From Trichinella spiralis (taxonomy: Eukaryota; Nematoda; Enoplea; Trichinellida; Trichinellidae), in assembly GCA_000181795.3 (NCBI GenBank), contig CM012953.1, forward strand, positions 10,603,542 through 10,667,541: 64,000 nucleotides of DNA, in the 5' to 3' direction. This document shows, one piece after another, positions 14,459 to 25,841 of the stretch. Each line of letters opens with the position of its first letter. Position 1 is the stretch's first letter. The notes below the pieces were generated by a model. That model was not told the origin of the DNA and did no database searches. It saw nothing but the letters and a program-made list of their open reading frames with translations. The translations under genes and the position numbers were made by a program.

Positions 14459-16698
14459 ATGATCCTTTTCAAGTGCTTATTTCTCCTTGCTTATATAACG
14501 GTATGGTTTGTTATTTTTTTAAATTAAAATTTAATAACATAGAAAATAAAAAATTTAAGGCAATAAAAGTTCACTAAAAATAAAAGATTATCATTCTCAA
14601 AAGCATAGCATAAGCAAAAATGTGCAAATCAAAGTTAAATAATTGCTGAAATGGAAAATAATAATAAGGAATTGGCACTAAATGCTTTTCTTGTTACAGA
14701 TATCCCACAATATGAACTGCAATAAGTTGACTAGCACAAAAAATTGGATAATTGTCAAAGAAGGCTATATTGAAAAATTCCATATTTTCCTCACATTATA
14801 AATAATAAAAATTGGGGCGCAGCTCATTATTAAAATGATTCGCATTTCGTTTCATATTTAATTAGTTGTATGTTGCTACTTGTCTAACAAAAAAAGTTAA
14901 ATTGTTCAAAATTAACAATTGTTTTAATTTAATTCTACAATTTTTTGATAAATACTTTAAAATACGGTTGAAAATATTTTAAACTGTTGGGTCACAATTA
15001 AAGATTGATAAAAGCAATGAATTAAAATAATTTTCACTTTTAGCTAGCTTTTGGCAATTATGAATGTGGCACCTTACCATCCACTTTTCCGAAAAGCGTT
15101 AGAGGAAACAGAATTTCAGGAGGCTCTGTTGCAACACCAAATTCTATACCATATCAAGCAAGATTAGTGTTCAGAAAAGCGGGTAATAGAATAAAACTTT
15201 GCGGAGGTAGTCTTGTTGAACTGAAACCTGGAAATGGTAGTCAATGGGTACTGACCGCCGCACATTGCGCCTACTATGCAGAGTAAGACAATATAATATT
15301 GTTTATATTGTTAAAACTGCAGTTTTGATAACACATTCAACTATATTGATAAATTTTATATTAGATATGGGAGACGTTTTACCCCAGATGAAGTACAGGT
15401 TATTCTTGGTGCTCACAGACCCAATGAAGAAGAAAGAACTCAACTGAAAGTTGATACAAAGCGCATAATTAGTCATCCGCGTTATGATGATGTAACAGTA
15501 GTTTATGACCTCTCTCTAGTGCTGCTTAAAGAATATGTAATTTACAACAATGAAATTCGATCAGCATGCCTGCCTAAACCGGATGAGCCAGTTCCATTGG
15601 ATGTGCCATGCTTTGCAAGCGGATGGGGATTAACATATCGTACGTTAATGAAATCAACATATTCAAAAAGCAATAATTTAATAAATGCTGTATTAATAGA
15701 TGGTGGACGTGGTTCGGACGTTTTGAGAATTGCAGAAATGAAACCATTACCAAAAGATGAATGTAGAATTAAACCAGAAGAGCATGCAATAGTTTTTTGT
15801 GCATATGGTGTTGACCGCTCTGCAACATGTCAGGTAAGTAATGCAAATATTATTCATTGACACACATGAGATTAATTCATTTTCAATGGTGAATAAAATT
15901 TTATAGGGTGATTCTGGTGGACCAGTAGTGTGTTTGAAAAACAATAAAGCAACACTGTACGGAATAGTCAGCTATGGTCCGCCTACGTGCGGAGATGCAA
16001 GGCACTCCGTAAAATTTGCCAAGGTCCCGGCAATGATGCAATGGATACAAGATACTGCCCGAAGCATTGATTCTACTGTGCCCGTTGTGTCTCGCTTTGA
16101 ACCGAAACCAAGTGAACAAAAAGCAGATCAGAAAGACACACAACCTAGTCCAAGTAAATTTTATTTTAATTTTGAATTTATTGAATTTTATATTTTTCAC
16201 TTATTCGATTTGAAATTTCATGGGCAATTTCTATAAAATTTTTCTTTATTTTTCCTCTTCACAATCTTGCAGCTCTATAGCTTTGATTTCACAATAATAA
16301 ACGTAACTGTGTTTGTGGTTTTCTGAATTTTTGAATACATTTCAGGTGTATCCCCTGGCAGAGTAGATGTTGGAAAGAAAGATATTATGAAAGATTTGCC
16401 GCAAATTCCCACCAGAGAAAACGTGAAAGATACTCCTGGCGATTACAAAGGATCTGATGTTTTCAATTTTATCTACAGAGATGGTTTTCCTTCTCATTCA
16501 AAATTCCCTGATTTAGAGCAAATTATGTCAGATTTCATGTCACCTGGTAGTGGAGGCATGAGCGGTGGAAGCTTTTTCAATTCTCCACGTGTTTTCATAG
16601 AAACAAAAACCATTAACCGTCTACCTTCTGTATCAAGAAGTAGAAGTGATGTTGGTAGATTTGGTTTCAATGATCCAACATTCACCTTTTTCCGTTAA
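14459..16698 (+). CDS. Secreted chymotrypsin-fold serine protease, copy 1
   Basis: Exons 14459-14500, 15044-15282, 15365-15833, 15907-16153 and 16346-16698 give 449 aa, with all phases consistent. Signal peptide: [14 protein letters not shown]. Activation site: NRISGG, with mature Ile38. The catalytic triad is His88 (VLTAAHC), Asp142 (YDLSLVLL) and Ser253 (GDSGGP). Cys22 in the light chain can pair with the Cys in SACLP, as in chymotrypsin. The residue at the S1-pocket base (chymotrypsin 189) is Ala247, not the Asp of trypsin, so a non-basic, elastase-like or chymotrypsin-like preference is inferred. After the protease domain (ending near residue 305) comes a tail of about 140 residues, Pro/Ser/Gly-rich and then basic ([12 protein letters not shown]), that I do not recognise. 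The gene was probably intact before the Copia insertion 470 bp downstream and remains so. Confidence 0.93.
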
Positions 16699-16739
16699 TC
16701 TACATTTAAAAATTTTGACGTCATTTTATGCATTATCTA

Positions 16740-16745
16740 AATAAA
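16740..16745 (+). terminator. Polyadenylation signal of protease gene 1
   Basis: AATAAA lies about 40 bp after the stop codon. Copy 2 has the same hexamer at 24570-24575. Confidence 0.65.
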
Positions 16746-17170
16746 TGAAATTTGCTGATGTTTTTCTGCTTTGCACTTGGTGATTTTTAGAAATTTGTTT
16801 CTTGTTTATGCAACATATAATTGCGTTCAGAAGATGATTGATATAGTTTGTTGTACATCATCATCGTATAATTTCCATGAATGCATTTATGTTTCTCAAA
16901 CATTATTATATATGTTATCGTTTTGCAATCAAATTTTTAAAAATTCATATGGAAAATGAATTTTGTCTGTATGGTGATATTGAGAAGATTAAGACTTGTT
17001 GTAGATATTGATGCAAGTTCAAATTAGGCGGTAAAAATTCAATTATTATCTTTCCAAAGATAAGGGCAAAAATTTTCAGTTTAAAATTATGTTCTATTTA
17101 TCAATTATTTTGTTTTATTTATTAGTGAACAAGGATGCTATTTGAAAACGTTGCTCTTCAATAGAATCTT

Positions 17171-17441
17171 TGTTGTATATTGGAGGAAGGTGTAATTGCT
17201 GTGATGAGTTAACGTACGACGGTACAGCGTTTTCTGCTATTTATTGACCAAAACACAACTGAACACACACGATACGAGTAAGTTAAAAAGGACAAAGAAT
17301 GCAACATGACTGCTGGCACACATAAACACCTGACTAAGAGGGATAAGAGTCAACACAGTAGGAACATGAAGATAGTTAAGCTTGATACTTTTATCTTCTA
17401 GCATAAGAGGAAGTCTTTTCAATGAACAATGTGTCCGAACA
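17171..17441 (-). repeat. 3' LTR of the Copia element
   Basis: A 271-bp LTR starting TGTTCGGACACATTG and ending in CA on the element strand. It is aligned with the 5' LTR along its whole length. Confidence 0.9.
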
Positions 17442-18166
17442 CTTCCCCTGCATTGTTGAATCGCTTTGGGCTCTCACCACAAAGATTTCCTAAACCCATC
17501 TCTGATATGCACTTTTCTTGCTTCGGCTTGAATAAACCTTTCGTCAGAATGTCCGCCACCATCTGCTCCGTTGGTAAATATCGCAATTCCACATCTTTGC
17601 GTTCTGCACCCTCTCTAATGAAATTGTAACGGATGTCGATGTGTTTTGTTCTTGCGTGGTATACTGGGTTCCTTGCCAGTTTGAGTGCACTTTGATTGTC
17701 ACTGTGCAATATTACTGACTTGCTTAAGCCAGTTATTTCTTCAACAATCCGTTTGAGATGCATTGCTTTCTTACATGCTTCAGATAATGCCATATACTCT
17801 GCCTCTGTGCTGGATAGTGCGTCGGTTTTTTGTTTTCTTGATTCCCAGCTGATCGCGGCATTTCCAAATTTCAAAACGTAACCGGTGTAGGATCTTCGGT
17901 CATCAGAATTTCCGCTCCAGTCGGCGTCTGAGAATCCCATGAGGGCTCCTGATTCTCTCTGGAAACGCAGTCCATAAGTGAGATATCCGCAGTGAGATAT
18001 ATACGTGTTCCTTGTCTGTTAATAAACTTAGTCCTTTCAATCGTTTCTTTCTGTGTTTCTTTAAATACTCTCTGTAGCTGCTGTGTTTGTATTTGCAAGT
18101 CTTACGGCTGCTATCTGGATTTACGTAATAACACAGATCAGCTAACAAATCTTTAACACGTTTCAT
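17419..18166 (-). pseudogene. Copia RNase H remnant with frameshifts
   Basis: The frame from 17940 down reads as Copia RNase H: GFSDADWSG, DRRSYTGY, SSTEAEYMAL, SDNQSALKLA, HIDIRYNFIRE and QMVADILTKGL. Immediately upstream, LTYGLRFQRESGAL reads in the same frame, but the stretch 18000-18166 does not resemble reverse transcriptase. The RT domain has therefore been lost by deletion or replacement. The end of the frame overlaps the LTR. Confidence 0.85.
17442..17451 (-). other. Polypurine tract of the Copia element
   Basis: GCAGGGGAAG on the element strand abuts the 3' LTR, the position expected of the plus-strand primer. Confidence 0.75.
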
Positions 18167-19883
18167 GTCGGATACCGTTCACTCGTAAGAACTTCTGAAA
18201 ATTTTCGCTGCAGTACTCAGTTGCATTGTCTGATCGCAACGTTTTAATTTTGTTTCCAGTTTAATTCTCAGCATGTGATTTGAAGTCCATGAAAGCATCT
18301 AAGACTTCATTCTGATTCTTCAGGAAGTATGTTTCACACCATCAGGAGTGATCGTCAATGAATGTGACAAAGTACTTGGATCCTCTTATGGAATTTTGTC
18401 GCATGGGGCCACAAATAAATGTCGTGTGGATTAATTCTAATGGACGACAATGTCTCTTAGTTTGACTCTTTGGAAACGGGGATTGCGTCTGCTTCCTCTT
18501 AATGCATATTTCACATATCGGCAGCTTTTCTTTGCCAACTTTCATGCCAAATACCTTTTCATGCTTTGTCAGTTCTAGAAGGCTCCTTTCATTTAGATGT
18601 CCGAGGCGTCGGTGCCATTCCATTAATGTGGGGACCTTGCTTCCAGCGGTGGCTGCTATAAACGTCGGACTTTCGACATAGTATAAACCATCTTCCTTGT
18701 ACGCAACCATGACTGTTCCAAGGTTCTGGTTTGCAATTATGGCGGAGTTTTCTTGGAATGTCACTTCAAATCCCTTTTCAGTAATTTTTGCAACCAAAAG
18801 TAGATTCGACCTAAGGTCAGGGACGTTAAGAGCGTTGTCCAACTTGACGCTTCTTATTCCGTCGCCGCCTAGGATTTCCAAGTTAGCCGTTCCACTTTCC
18901 ATAATTTCAGTCGATTTGTTATTCGCGAGACTCAGGGTTCGTTTCATGTTTTTCATGGAGAGAAACATTTCCTTGTTAGAGCACATATGAGATGATACTC
19001 CTGAATCTAAGCACCATTTCGAATGGAATCGGCCACCTATGCAAAGGGAGATCTCAGACGTTTTGTTTGTGTAGCAGTCCTGACGGGTCATCTGAGTATT
19101 TCTTCGTTGCTGCTGTGGCTGATGAGCAAGGTTTGATCGGCAATGTTTCGCAATGTGCCCCACCTTTCTACAGCGATGGCACTTATATTTGAACGATTTT
19201 TCATTGTCTTTGGGATGAGATTTCTCAATCGCACGTTGGGTATTTTTCAACTGACACTTCCCTCTGGCAAACATAGCATCGTCGTGTTTCGGCTCTCTAT
19301 TCTTACGAGCTTCGTATTCTTCCAGCAATTATATTTTTAGTACTTCCGGCTTCGGCAACTGGTCGCGAGATTCCATCGCAACTCGAAAGATTTCATATGA
19401 GTCTGGAATAGCGTAAAGCATGAGAATCAAAAGTAGATCGTCAGCTATTTCCAAGTCCATGGCCTTCAACTTGTCAACGCAACTGAAGAATTCCCTCAGA
19501 AAAATATTCATCTTTTGTTCATCATTCATTTTGTTGAGAATGAGGCGTTTAAGGAGAGTTGCTTTTCTGGAAGGACCTTTGGATTCGTAGGTAGACGATA
19601 GTTTTAGCCAGATTTCATTCGATGTCTCACAGTCTTTGATTTCACGAAGCTCAAGTGGACTTATGGACAATACCAAATTCGCTTTTGCCTTTTAATCAGA
19701 TATGTCTCGTTTCTGTGCTGCATCCAACGAGGATTCATCATCCTTCACAATTTTCGGCCTTCGTTTTGTGCCATTCACAAATTCCCAGAGATCGTTCTTG
19801 ACCAATATAGCCTGAGCCTGCAATTTCCACGTGTTGTAGTTTTCCTTACCGAGTAGCTCGATTTTCACGGTGGTGGTCATCAC
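18167..19883 (-). pseudogene. Copia gag-protease-integrase remnant with in-frame stops
   Basis: One reading frame runs from 19883 down to the integrase core, interrupted by stops at 19694-19692, 19331-19329, 18344-18342 and 18263-18261. In order it shows gag (LLGKENYNTWKLQAQ and the DLEIADDLLLILML block), the zinc knuckle CHRCRKVGHIAKHC, a protease site around WCLDSGVSSHMC, the pre-integrase zinc motif WHRRLGHLNE...CEICIKRKQ, and an integrase core start (FVTFIDDHS, then LRSDNATEYC after a stop). The stop after DDHS is TGA before WC, which fits a decayed CGA codon. The product cannot be functional as it stands. Confidence 0.9.
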
Positions 19884-19973
19884 GAGTACAATATGAGAGT
19901 AACGTTAACGTACAAACGCTGTGTTTTCCACTGGATAGAGACAGCAATCAATTCGTTTTGGCTCAGAGGTAGC

Positions 19974-19990
19974 GGTCTGGACCCATAACC
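19974..19990 (-). other. Primer-binding site of the Copia element
   Basis: GGTTATGGGTCCAGACC follows the 5' LTR with no spacer. It resembles the Drosophila copia site, which pairs with an internal part of initiator tRNA-Met rather than its 3' end. The comparison is from memory. Confidence 0.65.
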
Positions 19991-20267
19991 TGTTCTATAT
20001 TCGAAGAAGATTTAATTACTGTGATGAGTAAACGTACAACTGTATAGCGTTTTCTGTTATTTATTGACCAAAACACAACTGAACACACACGATACGAGTA
20101 AGTTAAAAAGGACAAAGAATGCAACACCACTACTAACACACATAAACACGTGACTAAGGAGGAGGAGAGTCAACACAGTAGGAATATAAAGATGGTTAAG
20201 CATGATTCTTTATCTTCTATCTTCTAGCATGATAGGAAATCTTTTCAATCAACAATGTATCCCAACA
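19991..20267 (-). repeat. 5' LTR of the Copia element
   Basis: A 277-bp LTR starting TGTTGGGATACATTG and ending in CA on the element strand. Confidence 0.9.
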
Positions 20268-21014
20268 ATCCTAAATTAAATTCCCTTACCAACAGCAGAT
20301 AGAAAAGCTGTGCAAGCAATGAAAAAAGTTATAAATTTTTAAATCACTTTACTCAGAGTTACTTCTACATGCCTAAATTTTGTATGTGAAAATCATTTTG
20401 AAAATGTATTTAATGGAAATCAATATCAATCAAAATCTTTATGATCAGACGTAAATTTTACTTGCCCTGATTTTTTCTTTTGTCAATACGCCCGTTTCTG
20501 AGAATCCGGGTTCTTCAATTAAAGAGAATATATATGGAGACGAAGAAAATTGAATTCCTAAAGTGTTGCCTTTTAATTTGTTAATGATTTCTTGAATGCA
20601 TTTTTTAATTTAATGCCCCTGTTCATCAAATTTCTTTTGTATTTTATATATATAATACTGCTTTATTTTATTTTCCCATGCAACTCAACAATGCATGATT
20701 GCAGCACTTTGCTTTAGTGACGACATACGTTGAATGTAGGACGGTTTTGAATTATATGAATAAGCGCAATTATTATTTTTAGCATTATTCGAAATTAAAA
20801 AATTGAAATTAATATTATTCAATTAAGGGCTTGAATAGAATGCAAAAATAAGTTTCGAATATGATTATTTTATATGAGCATCTAAGATTTAAATTGTATG
20901 AAATAAATTTATTGTTGAATGAATTAATGAGGTGAATTATACTTCCACTTTTTCACATTTACTAAAGAAAACGATCATCTGATGTTCGTGAATGTTGAAT
21001 ATTTAATGAAAACG
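20268..21014. other. Spacer between the Copia element and protease unit 2
   Basis: AT-rich sequence that originally followed unit 1 directly before the Copia insertion. No gene or clear repeat is seen. Confidence 0.5.
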
Positions 21015-22188
21015 CTGGCCGAATTAAATAATCATTATAATCAGCCCATCTTACCTCTGACGAGCAATGAAATAAAATGGGCATATCGAAAAACAGTGCC
21101 ATATGTGAATCAAGTACATTAAGAATATTTCAGCGTGATTAGTGATGTGTAAATATGAAAAATCAAATTGAAAAGAAGTCATTCATGACTTTGCTATGCA
21201 GTACGTTAGCTGATATTTTCAATAATAGAACTAGATCTTCACCATGATTTACAAAACTGCACACTATCAATTTTCTTAAAGTTAATAAAAAATTTTTTAA
21301 CAAAGCACTTTTTCATAATAATAACTGAGCAATCATCATACAGTTGAAACAAGAATAACATGAAAAATGTTGGGCATGCTATACACCAAAATGTTGATTA
21401 TTGTAACCAATAATGCAATCATGCTTAGGCAAAACAAAAAATTTGAAATATAGCACCGGCACATAGGATTTATTTTGAAGAATTAATTTTTGCTCCACAC
21501 ATTTGTGGATTTATATCAAACATGAAATACATATCCGTGATGTGTAGCATATTGGAAAAGTGCAAAAAATCTACAATTCCCCTTTATCATCAACTCACTT
21601 TATTTTTTCAATTCATTTGTAAAATAGCTCACTTTATAAAAAACAGATGCAAGCAATTAAAAATAAATTTCACTTTTACAACGAACGTAATTTTCTTTCG
21701 ATCGGCGGAAGCAACCAAGCATCTGCACCACATAGACAAAGCGACATTCCAAAAAGTATTCCAACACAGCAAACATTGATTATAATTTTACAATAAATAG
21801 GAAGGTTTTCATTTTATTTATTATTATTATAATATAACTGCGTTGTATCCACGTTCAATAAATAATAAATACTAATACGGAACACGGGTATCACTTCCCA
21901 TTTCTTGAAACACAAACATTGTTCTACGGCACAAACAATAAGCAATAATCAAACTACGCATATTATAAGATCCATTTCAATATCAAACATTTGACATTTC
22001 AGTTCAACACCCACTTTGATAATAATCATCAATACGTTGGCAAGAAAGCAAACAATAAATTCCAAACACAAAATTACAATACCATAAATCATAAAATAAA
22101 AAATCTATTTTTGAATTATTGTTTGATAAAAATAGAATATTTGTTTTGACAAGATTTTATTTCGTGTGTACATTTCATCAAGATATAA

Positions 22189-22196
22189 TATATAAG
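22189..22196 (+). promoter_or_regulatory. TATA box of protease gene 2
   Basis: TATATAAG, 66 bp before the ATG, at the same distance as in copies 1 and 3. Confidence 0.7.
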
Positions 22197-22254
22197 CATT
22201 CACTACTTGTGGACGTACCATACTTTCCATTGACTACGGCAGAAGTTTGAGACA

Positions 22255-24528
22255 ATGATCCTTTTCAAGTGCTTATTTCTCCTTGCTTATACAACGGTAT
22301 GGTTTGCTATTCTTTTAAATTAAAATTAAATAACATAGAAAATAAAAAAATTTAAGGCAATAAAAGTTCTCTAAAAATAAAAGATTATCATTCTCAAAAG
22401 CACAGAATAAGCAAAAATGTGTCAAACAAAGTTAAATAATTGCTGAAATGGAAAATAATAATAAGGAATAAGAATAAGGAATGGCCACTAAATTCTTTTC
22501 TTGTTACAGATATCCCACAATATGAACAGCAATATATTGACTATCACAAAAAATTGGATAATTGTCAAAGAAGGCTAAATTGAAAAATTCCATATTTTCC
22601 TCACATTATAAATAATGAAAATTCGGGCGCAGCTCATTATTAAATTGTTTCACATTTCGTTTCATATTTTATTAGTTGTATGTTGCTACTTGTCAAACAA
22701 AAAGGTTAAATCGTTCAAAATTAACAATTGTTTTGATTTAATTCCACTAATTTTGGTAAATATTTTTAATTTATGTCGCCATCAAATACTCTATGAAATT
22801 AAATAAAAATATTTCAAATTGTTGGAACACAATTAAAAGAATGATAAAGAAATAACATAATTTTCATTTTTAGCTAGCTTTCGCCAATTATGAATGTGGC
22901 ACCCTACCATCCACTTTTCCAAAAAGCGTTAAAGGAAACAGAATTTCAGGAGGCTCTGTTGCAACACCAAATTCTATACCATACCAAGCAAGATTATTCT
23001 TGGAAAAAGATGGCAATAAAGTAAAACTATGCGGAGGCACTCTTGTTGAACTGAAACCTGGAAATGGGAGTCAGTGGGTACTGACCGCAGCACATTGCAC
23101 CTACTATGCAGAGTAAGATAATATAATATTGCATATATTGTTAAAACTGCAGTTTTGATAACACATTCAACTATATTGATAAATTTTATATTAGATATAG
23201 GAGAAATTTTGCCCCAGATAAAGTAGAGGTTATTCTTGGTGCCCACAGACCTAATGAAAAAGAAAGCACTCAACATACAGTAGGCGCAAAGCGCATAATT
23301 AGTCATCCGCGTTATGATGATGCAACAGTAGTTTATGACCTCTCTCTAGTGCTGCTTAAAGAATATGTAATTTACAACAATGAAATTCGATCAGCATGCC
23401 TGCCTAAACCGGATGAGCCAGTTCCATTGGATGTGCCTTGTTTTGCAAGCGGATGGGGATTAACATATCGTACGTTAATGAAATCAACGTATTCAAAAAG
23501 CAATAATTTAATAAATGCTGTATTAATAGATGGTGGACGTGGTTCGGAGGTTCTGAAAATTGCAGAAATGAAAATATTACCAAAAGATGAATGTAGAATT
23601 AAACCAGAAGAGCATGCAATAGTTTTCTGTGCATTTGGTGTTGACCGCTCTGCAACATGTCAGGTAAGTAATGCAAATATTATTCATTGACACACATGAG
23701 ATTAATTCATTTTCAATGGTGAATAAAATTTTATAGGGTGATTCTGGTGGACCAGTAGTGTGTTTGAAAAACAATAAAGCAACACTGTACGGAATAGTCA
23801 GCTATGGTCCGCCTATGTGCGGAGATGCAAGGCACTCCGTAAAATTTGCCAAGGTCCCGGCAATGATGCAATGGATACAAGATACTGCCCGAAGCATTGA
23901 TTCTACTGTGCCCGTTGTGTCTCGCTTTGAACCGAAACCAAGTGAACAAAAAGTAGATCAGAAAGACACACAACCTAGTCCAAGTAAATTTTATTTTAAT
24001 TTTGAATTTATTGAATTTTATATTTTTCATTTATTCGATTTGAAATTTCATGGGTAATTTCTATAAAATTTTTCTTTATTTTTCCTCTTCACAATCTTGC
24101 AGCTCTATAGCTTTGATTTCACAATAATAAACGTAACTGTGTTTGTGGTTTTTTGAATTTTTGAATACATTTCAGGTGTATCCCCTGGCAGAGTAGATGT
24201 TGGAAAGAAAGATATTATGAAAGATTTGCCGCAAATTCCCACCAGAGAAAACGTGAAAGATACTCCTGGCGATTACAAAGGATCTGATGTTTTCAATTTT
24301 ATCTACAGAGATGGTTTTCCTTCTCATTCAAAATTCCCTGATTTAGAGCAAATTATGTCAGATTTCATGTCACCTGGTAGTGGAGGCATGAGCGGTGGAA
24401 GCTTTTTCAATTCTCCACGTGTTTTCATAGAAACAAAAACCATTAACCGTCTACCTTCTGTATCAAGAAGTAGAAGTGATGTTGGTAGATTTGGTTTCAA
24501 TGATCCAACATTCACCTTTTTCCGTTAA
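22255..24528 (+). CDS. Secreted chymotrypsin-fold serine protease, copy 2
   Basis: Exons 22255-22296, 22874-23112, 23195-23663, 23737-23983 and 24176-24528 give 449 aa with exactly the exon lengths of copy 1. It has the same signal peptide type ([14 protein letters not shown]), the NRISGG activation site, the His88/Asp142/Ser253 triad, Ala at the S1-pocket base and the same tail. Exon 5 encodes the same protein as copy 1. In contrast, exon 2 ([15 protein letters not shown]) and the start of exon 3 ([20 protein letters not shown]) match copy 3. The gene is therefore a mosaic, which suggests conversion among copies. It is intact and presumably expressed from its own TATA promoter. Confidence 0.93.
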
Positions 24529-24569
24529 TCTACATTTAAAAATTTTGACGTCATTTTATGCATTATCTA

Positions 24570-24575
24570 AATAAA
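24570..24575 (+). terminator. Polyadenylation signal of protease gene 2
   Basis: AATAAA about 40 bp after the stop, matching copy 1. Confidence 0.6.
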
Positions 24576-25622
24576 TGAAATTTGCTGATGTGTTTCTGCT
24601 TTGCACTTGGTGATTTTTAGAATTTTGCTTCTTGTTTATGCAACATATAATTGCGTTCAGAAAGTGATTGATATAATTTGATATTTATCATGATCGTATA
24701 ATTTCCATGAATATATTTATGTTTCTCAAACATTATTATATATGTTAATGTTTTGCAATCAATCTTTTGAAAATTCGTTTGGAAAATGAATTTTATTTGT
24801 ATGGAGTGATTGGTCATTATAAGATAATTATTATAATCAGCAGTAAAATAAAATGTGTAGATCGAAGAACAGTGCCGTCTGTGTTTCAAGAACATTAAGT
24901 TTATTTCAGCGTTGATTTGTATTGTGTAAATTTGATCAATCAAATTGAAAAGAAGTCATTCATGACTTTACCCAGCTGTGTGTTAGCTGATACTTCCAAT
25001 AATAAAACGTGATTTCTAAGATTATTCAGAAAGTTACGGTTTATCAGTTTTTTTTGATGTGAATAAAATTTTTTTAAACGAAGCACATTTTCGTAATTAT
25101 AGCTGAGCAATCAAAATACAGTTGAAACATGAATATCATGAAAAGTGTTGTATATCCCATGCACCAAGTGTAATGTACTCAATAGAAATAAGTGGTTCCT
25201 ACAGTTGCTGAACGTTCATACCATATATTGCAAACGACTCAAGATTTTTAGAATAATGACATTTGACAAGTGTGTGATATCAAGCATGATGATTCAATGA
25301 AGAACTGTTTGTAAAACGTGCAACTGAATTATGGGAAATCCACTATGAGATTGAAGGTCATTGTAAGGCAAGAATGCCATTCGTTAAATATAACATGTGA
25401 GATGGCCAAATCATTTGCATGGTGAAAGGTTATTTGAATGGAAATGTTCAGCTGTGCAGAATATCTCGTTATAAATATTATAAAAATAAATATGCAGTGC
25501 AATATGTTGTTCACATAAATAGCAGGAACTTGTCAACAATGCATAGCACTGCTGTTAGTACACTCTTTAGAAAGTTCTAATTTGCAATTCAGACTTTATT
25601 TTTAGATTATGTGCTTTATTTC

Positions 25623-25841
25623 TGTTATAGCCCCGCGTCCGTGGCTATTCTGTAAGCTGATGCACAACAAGAACAAAAATAATAAACGTTTATTAGCCAC
25701 TATCAAGCGAATACGTAAACACACACACACACGCACGCACACACGCTACTAAGAGTTCAATCAATCGATCAATAATTTTCTAACTTCCTACTGTGGATGT
25801 TCAGGTTCGGTGTCCATACCATACCATACCATACCATAACA
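25623..25841. mobile_element. Solo LTR with perfect 5-bp target duplication
   Basis: A 219-bp segment starts TGTTATAGCCCCGCG and ends ACCATAACA. Its ends therefore form a short inverted repeat (TGTTATAG/TGTTATGG) of the TG...CA type. Perfect 5-bp direct repeats ATTTC flank it (25618-25622 and 25842-25846). No internal region is present, so it is best explained as a solo LTR left by recombination. It contains a (CA)n run (about 25717-25745) and a (CCATA)n run (about 25815-25838). The orientation and family (Gypsy, BEL or Copia) cannot be told. It is unlike the Copia LTRs nearby. Confidence 0.8.

Larger units (their letters stand above)
13265..16960 (+). repeat. Tandem duplication unit 1 (carries protease gene 1)
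   Basis: From about 13265 the sequence is closely similar to that from about 21015 (unit 2), through the upstream region, protease gene and 3' flank to about 16960. A 53-bp stretch present in units 2 and 3 (unit 2: about 21920-21972) is missing here near 14180. The end of the unit is blurred before the Copia insertion. Confidence 0.85.
17171..20267 (-). mobile_element. Defective Ty1/Copia LTR retrotransposon
   Basis: A minus-strand element of about 3.1 kb with two direct LTRs, a primer-binding site, a polypurine tract and degraded gag-pol. It is flanked by the near-duplication ATCTT (17166-17170) and ATCCT (20268-20272). Gag, zinc knuckle, protease, pre-integrase, part of integrase and RNase H are recognisable in Copia order. 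The reverse transcriptase, which belongs between integrase and RNase H, is absent, and several in-frame stops are present. The LTRs differ by many substitutions and small indels, so the insertion is not recent. It sits in the 3' flank of protease unit 1. Confidence 0.95.
21015..24790 (+). repeat. Tandem duplication unit 2 (carries protease gene 2)
   Basis: Near-identical to unit 1 over the upstream 1.2 kb and from exon 4 through the 3' flank. It is closer to unit 3 across late intron 1, exon 2 and early exon 3. Confidence 0.85.
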
